Shown: piece after piece, positions 1 to 7,695 of the stretch
Layout of the letters: each line of letters starts with the position of its first letter
Numbering within the stretch: position 1 is the stretch's first letter
DNA from: Flavobacteriales bacterium
GTDB taxonomy: Bacteria > Bacteroidota > Bacteroidia > Flavobacteriales_F > PHOS-HE28
Assembly: GCA_016715895.1 (NCBI GenBank)
Contig: JADJXH010000003.1
Span: forward strand, 868,001-932,000
Direction of reading: 5' to 3'
Length of the DNA stretch: 64,000 nt
Program-made: the position numbers and the translations under genes
Notes under the pieces: model-generated
What the model was told of the DNA's origin: nothing
The model's database searches: none
Seen by the model: the letters and a program-made list of their open reading frames with translations, nothing else

Positions 1-404
1 GAGGCCAGGCGGTAGGGGTCGCCCAGCGAGGCCATCACGCTGCCCTGCGGCACCACGTCGCGGAAACCGTCGAAGAGCTGGAAGATGCGCTCCTCGTCCA
101 ACGCCGCGCGCTCCTTGCCGTAGGCGGAGAGCAGGGCGCGCTTCTCGGCCGGAACCTGCGCGTACCGTGCCTCGATGCGTGCGAATTCACGGGCCATCCG
201 CCGGTGCATGTCGGTCGGCGAGGCTTCCACCAGGTGTCCTTCGGCGTCGCGCAGGGCGTACTTGTTCATCCATGTGGTGGCCGCGAGCTCATCACCTCTG
301 AAATAGGCACGTGCGCGCGTCAGCACCTCCTCGGCGGTGTAGGGTCCGGTCTGATCGGGAAGGGTCACGGCGGGGGGGGACAAGGTGGCGGTGATCGATG
401 GCAT
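1..404 (-). CDS. nrdJ: adenosylcobalamin-dependent (class II) ribonucleotide reductase, N-terminal part
   Basis: This is the first 134 codons of a leftward gene cut by the window edge. Class II ribonucleotide reductase makes deoxyribonucleotides using a B12 radical and needs no oxygen. The visible protein carries the family's N-terminal signatures: YFRGDELAATTWMNKYALRD near residues 35-54, DMHRRMAREFARIE, and VPQGSVMASLGD just before the cut, where the family continues into the active-site barrel. The start at 404 gives a short unstructured leader before these motifs. A -7-like box (TGAGTTTTG, minus strand) lies 21 bases upstream. The catalytic residues are outside the window. The class assignment rests on recalled family sequence only. 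Confidence 0.8.
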   Translation of the reverse strand, partial: MPSITATLSPPAVTLPDQTGPYTAEEVLTRARAYFRGDELAATTWMNKYALRDAEGHLVEASPTDMHRRMAREFARIEARYAQVPAEKRALLSAYGKERAALDEERIFQLFDGFRDVVPQGSVMASLGDPYRLA

Positions 405-425
405 GGAGCGGTGGGATGAGGGCGG

Positions 426-434
426 CAAAACTCA
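426..434 (-). promoter_or_regulatory. -7 promoter element of nrdJ
   Basis: On the minus strand this reads TGAGTTTTG followed by C, one mismatch from the Bacteroidota -7 consensus TAnnTTTG. It lies 21 bases upstream of the nrdJ start. I see no convincing -33 TTG. Confidence 0.4.
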
Positions 435-544
435 CGGCGGTGGCGTGCCTCCGGACTGATGCGCATCATCCACGAACGATCGATCTTCAACACGGTTGTG
501 AACGATCCAAGGTAAGGCCGAACGGCGGGCCATGAACGACATGA

Positions 545-561
545 GCGCCCTTGCGGGGCGC
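545..561 (-). terminator. weak hairpin after the fasciclin gene
   Basis: GCGCCC and GGGCGC form a 6-bp stem with a 5-base loop. It lies about 50 bases beyond the fasciclin stop and before nrdJ. There is no T-run, so termination is only a possibility. The rest of the 405-611 gap shows nothing else clear apart from the nrdJ -7 box. Confidence 0.25.
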
Positions 562-611
562 CCATGCCGACTTTCACCAACACACCTGCGCGAGGTGGCG
601 CTGATGCTCGC

Positions 612-1175
612 TCAACCGGGGAGCAGCACCTTGTCGATCACGTGGATGATGCCGTTGCTCGTGGGCACACTGGCCACCACGGTGGCATCATTGATCATGA
701 GCTTGCCGTCCTTGTTGGAGATCGTGGCGTTCTTGAGGTTCACCATGTTCAACACCTTGCCGTCAGTGAGCTGCTCGGCCTTCAGGACGCCCACCCACAC
801 GTGGTACTCCAGGATGTTCTGCAGGTCGGCCTTCTTCTCGGGCTTCAACAGGCCCTCGACCGTTCCGGCGGGAAGCGCGTCGAACGCGGCGTTCACCGGA
901 GCGAAGACGGTGAACGGACCGGCGTTGCTCAGCACGTCCACATACTCGGCGGCCTTCACCGCCGCCACAAGGGTGCTGTGGTCCTTGGAACCGACCGCAA
1001 CGGCCACGATGTTCTTCTGGGATTGCTCATCCACGACGGTGGACTGCCCACCTCCAGGGGCTGCCGTTGTGCTCGTGGTGGGGGTACCTGATCCAGCGGT
1101 CGATCCGCCGCAGGCGGTGATCAACGAAGTGGCCATGAAGGCCATCACGGTGTGGGACAGAAGGGAGCGGGTCAT
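612..1175 (-). CDS. fasciclin (FAS1) domain lipoprotein
   Basis: The 187-residue protein starts with a lipoprotein signal (lipobox LITAC, cysteine about residue 20), then a Ser/Thr/Gly-rich linker. One FAS1 domain fills the rest: it includes GPFTVFAPVNAAFDALPAG, ILEYHVWVG and a final NGIIHVIDKVLLP. FAS1 domains are adhesion or ligand-binding modules; the function here is unknown. An open frame extends upstream to 1400, but 1175 is the start that exposes the signal peptide. The gene is on the same strand as the nos operon, 100 bases after nosY, and has its own operator-like palindrome (1194-1207) closely matching the one before the cytochrome c gene. It is therefore probably co-regulated with nitrous-oxide reduction. 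Confidence 0.85.
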   Translation of the reverse strand: MTRSLLSHTVMAFMATSLITACGGSTAGSGTPTTSTTAAPGGGQSTVVDEQSQKNIVAVAVGSKDHSTLVAAVKAAEYVDVLSNAGPFTVFAPVNAAFDALPAGTVEGLLKPEKKADLQNILEYHVWVGVLKAEQLTDGKVLNMVNLKNATISNKDGKLMINDATVVASVPTSNGIIHVIDKVLLPG

Positions 1176-1193
1176 GGTCCTGGTTTTGGTGTC

Positions 1194-1207
1194 GGACAAA
1201 CTTGTCC
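1194..1207. promoter_or_regulatory. operator-like palindrome upstream of the fasciclin gene
   Basis: GGACAA and TTGTCC form perfect 6-base arms around AC, 18 bases upstream of the fasciclin start. With flanking bases it matches the palindrome at 7620-7635 at 12 of 16 positions. This suggests one regulator controls both ends of the nos cluster. The regulator is not encoded in the window. Confidence 0.5.
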
Positions 1208-1275
1208 TTTTCGGGCCGCATGGGAACTGATGGAAGTCCGGGATCGGTCTGATCCTCGTCATCCGGTCGGGCGGA

Positions 1276-2043
1276 TCACAGGTCCTTGCGGCGGAAGACG
1301 CGGAAGGCCGCGAGCGTGGGCCAGGCGATCCAGAGCACCATGAGGGAGAGGGCCAGGGCGATGCCGGGCCCGGAGCCCAGAAGGTCCTTGTAGACCGCAC
1401 CGCTGTAGCCCAGCATGGCGGCCAGGTCCACCTGGATGGTGACGGCGATGCGTGCCAGGTCGATGGGGTTCAAGGCCGCCACGGGAAGCACGAACGGCTC
1501 GATGGGGCGGTCGCTGAAGGCGAAGAGGAGGGCCATGAGCAGGGCGTCGTACACCAGCACCAGGCACGCCCAGGTGGCCAGGGCCACGCCCACCCCGCGC
1601 GCCTTGTCACGGTTCACCAGGGCCACGAGCGTGCCCAGTGCCATGAACACCCAGGCGAGCAGCACGGCGGAGGCCAGCAGCACCATGGCGGTGGCCCCGG
1701 CCGCATGTGCGGTGAGCGGCAGGCCGAGCCCGAAAAGCAAGGCCACCAGGAAGGCCAGGCCCAGCGCCGCCATGCGTCCGCCCAGGATCGCCCCGCGCCC
1801 GATGGGTTGTACGGCCAGCAATTGGGTGAACTCCTGCGTCCCGTAGGTATAGACCACCGTGAACACCAGGCTCACCAACGGGATCAGGGCCAGCATCACC
1901 TGCACCAGGCTCAGCAACGCCTTCACGGCATCGGCCTCCACCAGGAACAGCCCTTCGGCCACCACGAAGAGCAGGGCAGCGAAGGCCAGCACGGAGCGGT
2001 TGCGCGCCAGGTCCACCAGGGTATAGTAGAGCACCTTGCCCAT
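1276..2043 (-). CDS. nosY: NosY-type ABC transporter permease
   Basis: The 255-residue protein has about six hydrophobic segments and ends in the basic tail RVFRRKDL. It is the membrane partner of the NosF ATPase. NosDFY is required for assembling or sulfur-loading the CuZ centre of NosZ. The start MGKVLYYTLVDLARNR follows the nosF stop by 2 bases, which indicates translational coupling. The segment YTYGTQEFTQLLAVQPIGR resembles the cytoplasmic loop of NosY/ABC-2 permeases. An open frame continues upstream but overlaps nosF in another frame and is not coding. Confidence 0.88.
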   Translation of the reverse strand: MGKVLYYTLVDLARNRSVLAFAALLFVVAEGLFLVEADAVKALLSLVQVMLALIPLVSLVFTVVYTYGTQEFTQLLAVQPIGRGAILGGRMAALGLAFLVALLFGLGLPLTAHAAGATAMVLLASAVLLAWVFMALGTLVALVNRDKARGVGVALATWACLVLVYDALLMALLFAFSDRPIEPFVLPVAALNPIDLARIAVTIQVDLAAMLGYSGAVYKDLLGSGPGIALALSLMVLWIAWPTLAAFRVFRRKDL

Positions 2044-2045
2044 GG

Positions 2046-2762
2046 TCACGATGATGGAGCGAGCATGCGGGGGAGCGCCGCCGCCAGCCGGTCCGCGCCG
2101 GTGCGGGTCAAGACTTCGCGCAGGGGCAGCAGAAAGCGGAGCGACCCGTCCTGCAGGTAGGCGATGCGGTCGGCCAGGGCCTCCACCTCCTCCAGCAGGT
2201 GCGAGGTGATGAGCACGGTGCCCCCGCGTTCCCTCACCTTCGCGGCCTGCTCCAGCACCGTGCGCGCGCTCAGGGGATCGAGCCCTGCGGTGGGTTCGTC
2301 CATCACCAGGATGTCCGGAGAGGAGCGGAAGGCGAGCACCGCGCTCACCTTCTGCATGGTGCCACCGGAAAGGGTGCCCAACCGCTTGTCGAGCTGGGGC
2401 GCCAGGCCGAGGTCCTCCACGAGGCCATCGTCCGTGTCTCCGGAGGCCAGGCCGCGCACGTCGCGCATCATGTCGAGCAGCTGGCCGATGGTGAGCGACG
2501 GCGGGAACTGGGAGATCTGCGGCATGTAGCCGATGGAGCGGCGGTATCCGGGATCCGGGCCGATGACCGTCCCGTTCACCCGGATGGTACCGGTGGTGGG
2601 CTTCACTAGGCCCAGCAAGCACTTGATCAGGGTGGTCTTGCCCGAGCCGTTCGGCCCGATCACCATCACCACCTCGCCGGTGCGGAACGACGCATCCACT
2701 TCCTTCAGCGCCCAGAGCGCGCGGTAGCGCTTGCCCACACCGGTGAAGGTGACGTTATCCAT
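2046..2762 (-). CDS. nosF: NosF ABC transporter ATPase
   Basis: This is a 238-residue ATP-binding cassette: Walker A GPNGSGKTT (residues 36-44), Q-loop region around GYMPQ, signature LSGGTMQKV, Walker B ILVMDEPTAGLDP and switch His in ITSHLLEE. It powers NosY in maturation of nitrous-oxide reductase. Its start overlaps the nosD stop by 8 bases, and nosY follows 2 bases after its stop. The order nosD-F-Y is the classical one. Confidence 0.92.
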   Translation of the reverse strand: MDNVTFTGVGKRYRALWALKEVDASFRTGEVVMVIGPNGSGKTTLIKCLLGLVKPTTGTIRVNGTVIGPDPGYRRSIGYMPQISQFPPSLTIGQLLDMMRDVRGLASGDTDDGLVEDLGLAPQLDKRLGTLSGGTMQKVSAVLAFRSSPDILVMDEPTAGLDPLSARTVLEQAAKVRERGGTVLITSHLLEEVEALADRIAYLQDGSLRFLLPLREVLTRTGADRLAAALPRMLAPSS

Positions 2763-3981
2763 GCGGGGGGCGCATCAGGGGCCGGTCGTCCTTCAGGGCG
2801 GCGGGCGAAAGGGAGGGGATCACGCGCTCGGCACGGTCCAGCAGGGTGACGAACAGGCTGCGGGAGAACACGATGGCGTACGGGACGCGCTCCACGAGCA
2901 GGGCGAAGAAACCGACCGGCCGGTAGGGCACATCGCCATGGCCGTCGCGGTCCAGGTCGTAGCCCAGATGCCGGTCCCAGTAATTGGCCACGATGGTGTT
3001 CAGCATCAGGTCGCCGTTGGTGCTCACGTCGAAGGTGTTCCCCGAGAACGTGTTGCCGGTGAAGGAACAACCCGTGGCGTTGGCGAACAGCCGCAGGGCC
3101 CAACCGTTCGTGCGGAATGTGTTGCCCTCGGCCCGGATGCGGTTGCAGCCGTCCACCAGCAGGCCGGTGGTGTTGTCCATGAAGGTGTTGTCCTTCAGTT
3201 CCCCATCGTTGATCTCCTTCAGCAGCAGCCCGTAGGCGCTGGCCCCGCGGTTGTGCAGGAACCGGTTGCCCGTCATGCCGATGTGGTGGCTGAACATCAC
3301 GGCCACCCCGGCGCCGTTGTCGAGGAAGACGTTGCGCGCATAGGTATCGCGGTGGCTGAACATGAAGTGCAGTCCATAGCGCACGTTGCCCCGGCACAGG
3401 TTGTCCTCGATGCGCGAGTCGGTGACGAACTCGAAGTAGATGCCATCGCGATGGTCGCGCACGCTGTTGCGGCGGATGGTGGCCTCGCTGCACTTCCACA
3501 GGTGGATGCCGTTGCCCATCTGCCCCTCGCCCACCACCATTCCCTGCACCACGTTGCCTTCCACGACGGCCCCGCGCACCCCGCTGAGGTAGATCGCGAA
3601 GAAGCAGTCCTCCAACCGGTTGGCCCGGAGGATCGGCCGGGCCGCACCGTTCACCTTGATGCCGGCGTTGTCGTGCAGGCTGCTGATGCGGGTTCCGCGG
3701 ATGGTGAGGCCCTGGAGCGTGACATCGGGCGCGGTGATCACCACCACCTCCCCCGCCCCGCCCCCGTCGATGACGGCACCGGGCCGACCGAGCAGGCACA
3801 GGGAACGATCGATGAGCACGGTGCCCTCGTTCACCACACCGTCCAGCACGATGGTATCGCCCGCGGCGGCGCGGGCCACGAGCGCCGCCAGCGTGCCCTC
3901 ACCGCCACGATGCAGGTGGACGCGGGCGAACGCCGGTAGCGACCACAGGACCAGCAGACAGAGGATGGACCGTGGCGCCAT
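2755..3981 (-). CDS. nosD: NosD periplasmic copper-processing protein
   Basis: The 408-residue exported protein begins with a signal peptide (about residues 1-19, ending PAFA). It consists of parallel beta-helix repeats: many short N-rich turns such as IRANRLEDCFFAIY, IRRNSVRDHRDGIYFE and ITGNRFLHNRG. This is the CASH/NosD architecture. NosD works in the periplasm with NosFY in CuZ assembly and binds Cu-loaded NosL. It starts 3 bases after the nosL stop and overlaps nosF by 8 bases. Confidence 0.92.
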   Translation of the reverse strand: MAPRSILCLLVLWSLPAFARVHLHRGGEGTLAALVARAAAGDTIVLDGVVNEGTVLIDRSLCLLGRPGAVIDGGGAGEVVVITAPDVTLQGLTIRGTRISSLHDNAGIKVNGAARPILRANRLEDCFFAIYLSGVRGAVVEGNVVQGMVVGEGQMGNGIHLWKCSEATIRRNSVRDHRDGIYFEFVTDSRIEDNLCRGNVRYGLHFMFSHRDTYARNVFLDNGAGVAVMFSHHIGMTGNRFLHNRGASAYGLLLKEINDGELKDNTFMDNTTGLLVDGCNRIRAEGNTFRTNGWALRLFANATGCSFTGNTFSGNTFDVSTNGDLMLNTIVANYWDRHLGYDLDRDGHGDVPYRPVGFFALLVERVPYAIVFSRSLFVTLLDRAERVIPSLSPAALKDDRPLMRPPHG

Positions 3982-3984
3982 GAG

Positions 3985-4425
3985 CTATTCGGCCAGACGT
4001 TGCTGTGCGGTGGACCAGTCCCAGGCCTCGCCACCGGAGACCGCGATGGCCGAATCACGCTCAGCGGCGGTGGCGAAGGCGGCCACATCCCCGCGCATCG
4101 GGCTGCGGAAGGCGTCGCCGTGGGCGTAGTGCGCCGTGGTGGCGTCGATGAGCCGGCCGGGCCGCACGATGTCGCTCACGTACCAGGACTTCACCTGGGA
4201 TGCGGCGATCGCGCCCCCGCTCACGTGGGGCACCATGCACTCCGGTCCGTCAAAGGTGTACTGCCGCCCCCCCTTGGTGATCAGTGCGGCGGCGAAGCGC
4301 GCGTCCACGACGTTCATTCGGCAGTGCGCGCATTCCACGCGGCCCAGGTCGATGGTGGGTGCTTCCGGGGCGCAGGCCCCAAGGACCAACGGGAGGAGGA
4401 ACAACGGAACCCGGCGGGCCTTCAT
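3985..4425 (-). CDS. nosL: NosL copper(I) chaperone lipoprotein
   Basis: The 146-residue lipoprotein (lipobox LGAC, C18) has the NosL metal motif CAHCRM at residues 32-37, followed by the conserved FDGPECM segment. NosL delivers Cu(I) to apo-NosZ in the periplasm. The start at 4425 overlaps the stop of the NosB-like gene (ATGA). The longer frame up to 4533 is antisense-like and lacks a signal. Confidence 0.92.
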   Translation of the reverse strand: MKARRVPLFLLPLVLGACAPEAPTIDLGRVECAHCRMNVVDARFAAALITKGGRQYTFDGPECMVPHVSGGAIAASQVKSWYVSDIVRPGRLIDATTAHYAHGDAFRSPMRGDVAAFATAAERDSAIAVSGGEAWDWSTAQQRLAE

Positions 4426-5009
4426 GCGCGGACCGCGGCGCGATGGGAACGTCGCCATTCGAGGACAAAGATGATCGTGGCGATCGCGCTGGTGAAGAAG
4501 AGCGCCCATCCGCCCACGTCCGGAGTGCTCCACGCATCGAAGTTGAGCAGCTGCTTGTGGCCGATCAGCGGGGGTTGGTAGGCCATGCCCTCCACCTTGA
4601 TGGCGGCCCGTGGATCAAGCTCGTGCCCGTATTTGTAGCCCCATGCGTACATGTCCCACACCGCCCAGATGATGAAGGCGGCGATGGCGAAGAGCCAGCT
4701 GAGCAGCACGGCGCGCCGGCCGATGAGGGCGGTGACCAGGCCCCAGGCCATCAGCAGGTAGAACGCATAGCGCATGATCTCGAACTCCGGGAACATCTCG
4801 TTCTTGATGTGCGCCATCCCGATGTAGTGGTTCAGTCCGTTGATCTTGTCGATGTCGCCGGCGAAGCGGTCGTGGAAGATCTGCAGATAGAGGCCCTCCG
4901 GGTACTGGGGCGCGCCCAGGTCGATGCGCCAGATGGGCATCACCAGATTGATGCCGAGGGCGAGGGCGGCCAGGGCAAGGAGCACGCGTGAAACGGGATG
5001 GAGGCGCAT
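4422..5009 (-). CDS. NosB-like integral membrane protein of the clade II nos cluster
   Basis: The 195-residue protein has about four membrane segments: VLLALAALALGINLV, MRYAFYLLMAWGLVTALI, LLSWLFAIAAFIIW and WALFFTSAIATIIFVLEW. A long loop after the first segment contains GAPQYPEGLYLQI. Its place directly after nosZ and before nosL fits NosB, a membrane protein characteristic of clade II clusters, but I assign this by position and topology rather than by motif. I chose 5009 because a further in-frame ATG at 5084 would run translation through the 13-bp hairpin at 5031-5076. The 5084 start remains possible. Confidence 0.7.
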   Translation of the reverse strand: MRLHPVSRVLLALAALALGINLVMPIWRIDLGAPQYPEGLYLQIFHDRFAGDIDKINGLNHYIGMAHIKNEMFPEFEIMRYAFYLLMAWGLVTALIGRRAVLLSWLFAIAAFIIWAVWDMYAWGYKYGHELDPRAAIKVEGMAYQPPLIGHKQLLNFDAWSTPDVGGWALFFTSAIATIIFVLEWRRSHRAAVRA

Positions 5010-5030
5010 GGTTCGGCTGGAAATGGACCG

Positions 5031-5076
5031 CGCCACCCTTCCAGGCACCGCAGTGGACGGTGATGGAAGGGTGGCG
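5031..5076. other. 13-bp perfect inverted repeat between nosZ and the NosB-like gene
   Basis: CGCCACCCTTCCA (5031-5043) is exactly complementary to 5064-5076, with a 20-base loop. It lies 18 bases after the nosZ stop on the minus strand and ends 21 bases before the chosen start. No T-run follows, so it is more likely an mRNA-stabilising or processing hairpin that raises nosZ transcript level than a terminator. Confidence 0.6.
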
Positions 5077-5094
5077 CTGGTCATGGCGTTCTGA

Positions 5095-7089
5095 TCAGAC
5101 CCCGGCGTCGACCGACACGGTCTCGCCTTTCAGCGGCACCGTGCTGTTGGCCGGCGACACCCGGACGTAGCCCTGCATCTCCTGGTGGAGGGCCGAGCAG
5201 AAGTCCGTGCAGTACATGGGCCACACGCCCACGCGGGTCGGGATCCACTTCAGCGTCTGGGTCTCACCGGGCATCACCAGCAGTTCGGCATTGGCGGCAC
5301 CCTTGATGGCGAAGCCGTGCGGCACGTCCCAATCCTGCTCCAGGTTCGTCACGTGGAAGTACACCTCATCGCCCAGCTTCACGCCCTCGATGTTGTCCGG
5401 CGCGAAGTGCGAGCGGATGGTGGTCATCCACACGTGCACCTCCTTGCCGCGGCGCTCCACCTTGGTCTCCTTCTCGCCCTTGGCCACGAAGGGGTGCTTG
5501 TTCTCCTCGATCTTGAAGAACTTCACTTCGCGCGGCTTCACCAGGTCGGCCGGGATGGCTTGTGCGTAGTGGGGCTCACCCGTGGTGGGGAAGTCGAGCA
5601 GCAGTTCCATCTTGTCACCATCGATGCTGTAGAGCTGGGCGCTCTGCGTCAACTCGGGGCCGGTGGGCAGGTAGCGGTCCTTCGTGATCTTGTTGTAGGC
5701 GACCACGTACTTGCCCCAGGGCTTCTTGCTGTCGCCTCCGGGCACCATCAGGTGGCCGATGCTGTAGTAGGTGGGCACACGGTCCACCACCTCCAGTTTC
5801 TCCACGTTCCACTTGACGATCTCGCTGCTCACGAAGAAGCTGGTGTAGGCATTGCCGTTCGCGTCGAACTCGGTGTGCAGGGGGCCGAGGCCCGGCTTCT
5901 TCACCTCGCCATGCAGCACGCTCTCGTATTTCAGCACGGGGATGCCGGCGAAGTCGCCCTCCACATCATTGGCGGCGATGGCCTTCTGGATCTTCTCGAA
6001 GCTGAACACGGGGATGAGGGCGGCCAGTTTGCCGCTGCCCACGATGTACTTGCCGGTGGGGTCCACGTCACAGCCGTGCGGGCTCTTGGGGCAGGGCATG
6101 AAGTAGAGCAGCCCCGGATGGTCCTTGGGATCAAGCTGCAGCACATCCTCGTGCACCGTCGTCTCGGCGCTGTGCGTCTCCTCGTTCCACCAGTTGCTGT
6201 AGTGCTTGCCGGGCACGCGCGTGCCCTTGCCGTCCTTGGCCAGTTGCTCGGCCAGTTTCCAGTTCACGGCCATGATGAAGTCCTTGTCGCGCTGGCTGGC
6301 GTTCACCTCCAACAGGCTGTAGGCCTGCTCGGTGTTGTAGCAGCTGAAGAAGAACCAGCCTTCGCTGGGGCCTTTGCCGGCGTGGCTCAGGTCGAAGTTC
6401 ACGCCCGGGGTGGCGATCTGGAACGCGATGCTCATCCTGCCCGTCCCGGGATCGGGGTGGATGAAGCTGACGTTGCCCTTGAAGTTCTCCTTGTAGGTGC
6501 TGATGGATACGTCCCGTGCGGCATCGTCGCCCATGGGTACGCTGAAACGCGTGCCGGCCACCACGTACTCGCTGTTGCCCGTGGTGAATGGGGAGCTGTG
6601 GTTGCCCGCGCTGTTGGGGATCTCGATGATGCTCTTCGTGCGGAAGGTGCCGAGGTCCACCAGGGCGATGCGCGGCGTGTTGTTGCCGTTGATGAAGCAC
6701 CATTTGCCATCGGGCACGCCGTCGGTCTGCGAGAGCTCGGGGTGGTGGCTGTCATCCCAGGGGATGAAGCCGGAACTGGTCATCAGCATGCCCTTGGTCT
6801 CCTCACTGTAACCGTAGCCGCTCTCGGGATCCACGCTGAAGACGGGCACCTCGCGGAGCAGACGACCGCTGGGCAGGCCATACACGGCCAATTGGCCACT
6901 GAAGCCGCCGCTCACGAAGTTGTAGAACTCATCGTGGGTACCGGGCTTCACATAGACCTTGGCGGCGGCGTCGCCCGTCACCACCGTCTGCGTGGTGGTG
7001 GGGCGGCAGCCGGGCAGTGAATTGACCAGGACGAACGCAAGCCCGGCCAGGGTCAGCGTTCCGGTGGTGAGCATCAGGGGGCGTTTCAT
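5095..7089 (-). CDS. nosZ: nitrous-oxide reductase, clade II (Sec-type)
   Basis: The 664-residue enzyme reduces N2O to N2 in the periplasm. The N-terminus MKRPLMLTTGTLTLAGLAFVLVNSLPGC has no twin arginine, so export is Sec-dependent, possibly as a lipoprotein at C28. The beta-propeller carries the CuZ histidine motifs DDSHHPELS (residues 112-120), GNHSS, SPHGCDVDPTG, GPLHTEFD and EPHYAQ. The C-terminal cupredoxin has the complete CuA motif C627-x3-C631-x3-H635-x2-M638 with an upstream VPHGFAI histidine. It is preceded by a cytochrome c gene 26 bases away and followed by accessory genes. All copper ligands I expect are present, so it should be functional. Confidence 0.97.
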   Translation of the reverse strand: MKRPLMLTTGTLTLAGLAFVLVNSLPGCRPTTTQTVVTGDAAAKVYVKPGTHDEFYNFVSGGFSGQLAVYGLPSGRLLREVPVFSVDPESGYGYSEETKGMLMTSSGFIPWDDSHHPELSQTDGVPDGKWCFINGNNTPRIALVDLGTFRTKSIIEIPNSAGNHSSPFTTGNSEYVVAGTRFSVPMGDDAARDVSISTYKENFKGNVSFIHPDPGTGRMSIAFQIATPGVNFDLSHAGKGPSEGWFFFSCYNTEQAYSLLEVNASQRDKDFIMAVNWKLAEQLAKDGKGTRVPGKHYSNWWNEETHSAETTVHEDVLQLDPKDHPGLLYFMPCPKSPHGCDVDPTGKYIVGSGKLAALIPVFSFEKIQKAIAANDVEGDFAGIPVLKYESVLHGEVKKPGLGPLHTEFDANGNAYTSFFVSSEIVKWNVEKLEVVDRVPTYYSIGHLMVPGGDSKKPWGKYVVAYNKITKDRYLPTGPELTQSAQLYSIDGDKMELLLDFPTTGEPHYAQAIPADLVKPREVKFFKIEENKHPFVAKGEKETKVERRGKEVHVWMTTIRSHFAPDNIEGVKLGDEVYFHVTNLEQDWDVPHGFAIKGAANAELLVMPGETQTLKWIPTRVGVWPMYCTDFCSALHQEMQGYVRVSPANSTVPLKGETVSVDAGV

Positions 7090-7115
7090 GGGAACTGGTT
7101 GTGGTGGATGGTCGA

Positions 7116-7586
7116 TCAAAGGGTGCGCATGAACTCAAGGACCTGCCGGGCCTCCTCCATGCTGAGGTTCTGATTGGGCATGCGCACCAGGCATTCCTCC
7201 AACTGCCTCTGCGCTTCGGGGTCCTCGGCCAGCATGGCGTCGGTGTTCACGATCATGTTCATGATCCATTCCGGCTTGCGCCGCGTGGTGATGCCCTTCC
7301 AACCCGGTCCCACCACCCGGTTCTCGCCCATGCTATGACAGGCCTGGCATTTGACGTCGTAGGTGGTCTTACCCTGCTCGGCCATGCCGGCGTCGATGTC
7401 GCCCAGCGTCACATCGGCTTCCGTCAACAGCTTGGCCTTGGAACCTGCCCCGCCTCCTGCGCTCTCCTTCTCGAGCGTGGGGGCACCCGGCGGACCGGCG
7501 CTCGGTGCATCGTTGCCGCCGCCACAGGCGGCCGTCAGGCTCAGGACCATCACGGCGATGGCGATCTTCTTCGTGCTCGTGCTCAT
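7116..7586 (-). CDS. mono-haem cytochrome c lipoprotein of the nos operon
   Basis: The 156-residue lipoprotein (lipobox LTAAC, C21) has a Gly/Ala/Pro linker and one class I cytochrome c domain. The haem site is C80-Q-A-C83-H84, with the probable axial methionine in VRMPNQNLS (M136). As first gene of the nos operon it is the likely electron donor to the CuA centre of NosZ. The start at 7586 gives a clean signal peptide. The operator-like repeats at 7609-7638 lie directly upstream. Confidence 0.9.
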   Translation of the reverse strand: MSTSTKKIAIAVMVLSLTAACGGGNDAPSAGPPGAPTLEKESAGGGAGSKAKLLTEADVTLGDIDAGMAEQGKTTYDVKCQACHSMGENRVVGPGWKGITTRRKPEWIMNMIVNTDAMLAEDPEAQRQLEECLVRMPNQNLSMEEARQVLEFMRTL

Positions 7587-7608
7587 GTTCAGATGTTCGT
7601 TGCGGGTT

Positions 7609-7638
7609 GACAAATCTCAACGGACAAATCTATCCGTT
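7609..7638. promoter_or_regulatory. operator-like repeats in the nos divergent promoter region
   Basis: GACAAATCT occurs twice (7609-7617 and 7623-7631, 14 bases apart). The segment 7619-7638 is an imperfect 20-base palindrome with perfect outer arms AACGGA/TCCGTT. The core GGACAAA...TCC matches the site upstream of the fasciclin gene. It sits between the leftward cytochrome c/nosZ operon and the rightward gene at 7696, so it could control both. Confidence 0.5.
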
Positions 7639-7695
7639 ACATGATATTCGTCACTCGGAACGCTGACCTCCATCGCTCCTTTCGCGAACCCGCCC

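Noticed and set aside
5185..7020. A 611-codon plus-strand frame across nosZ
   Set aside because: It is the reverse of nosZ codons; nosZ has every copper ligand.
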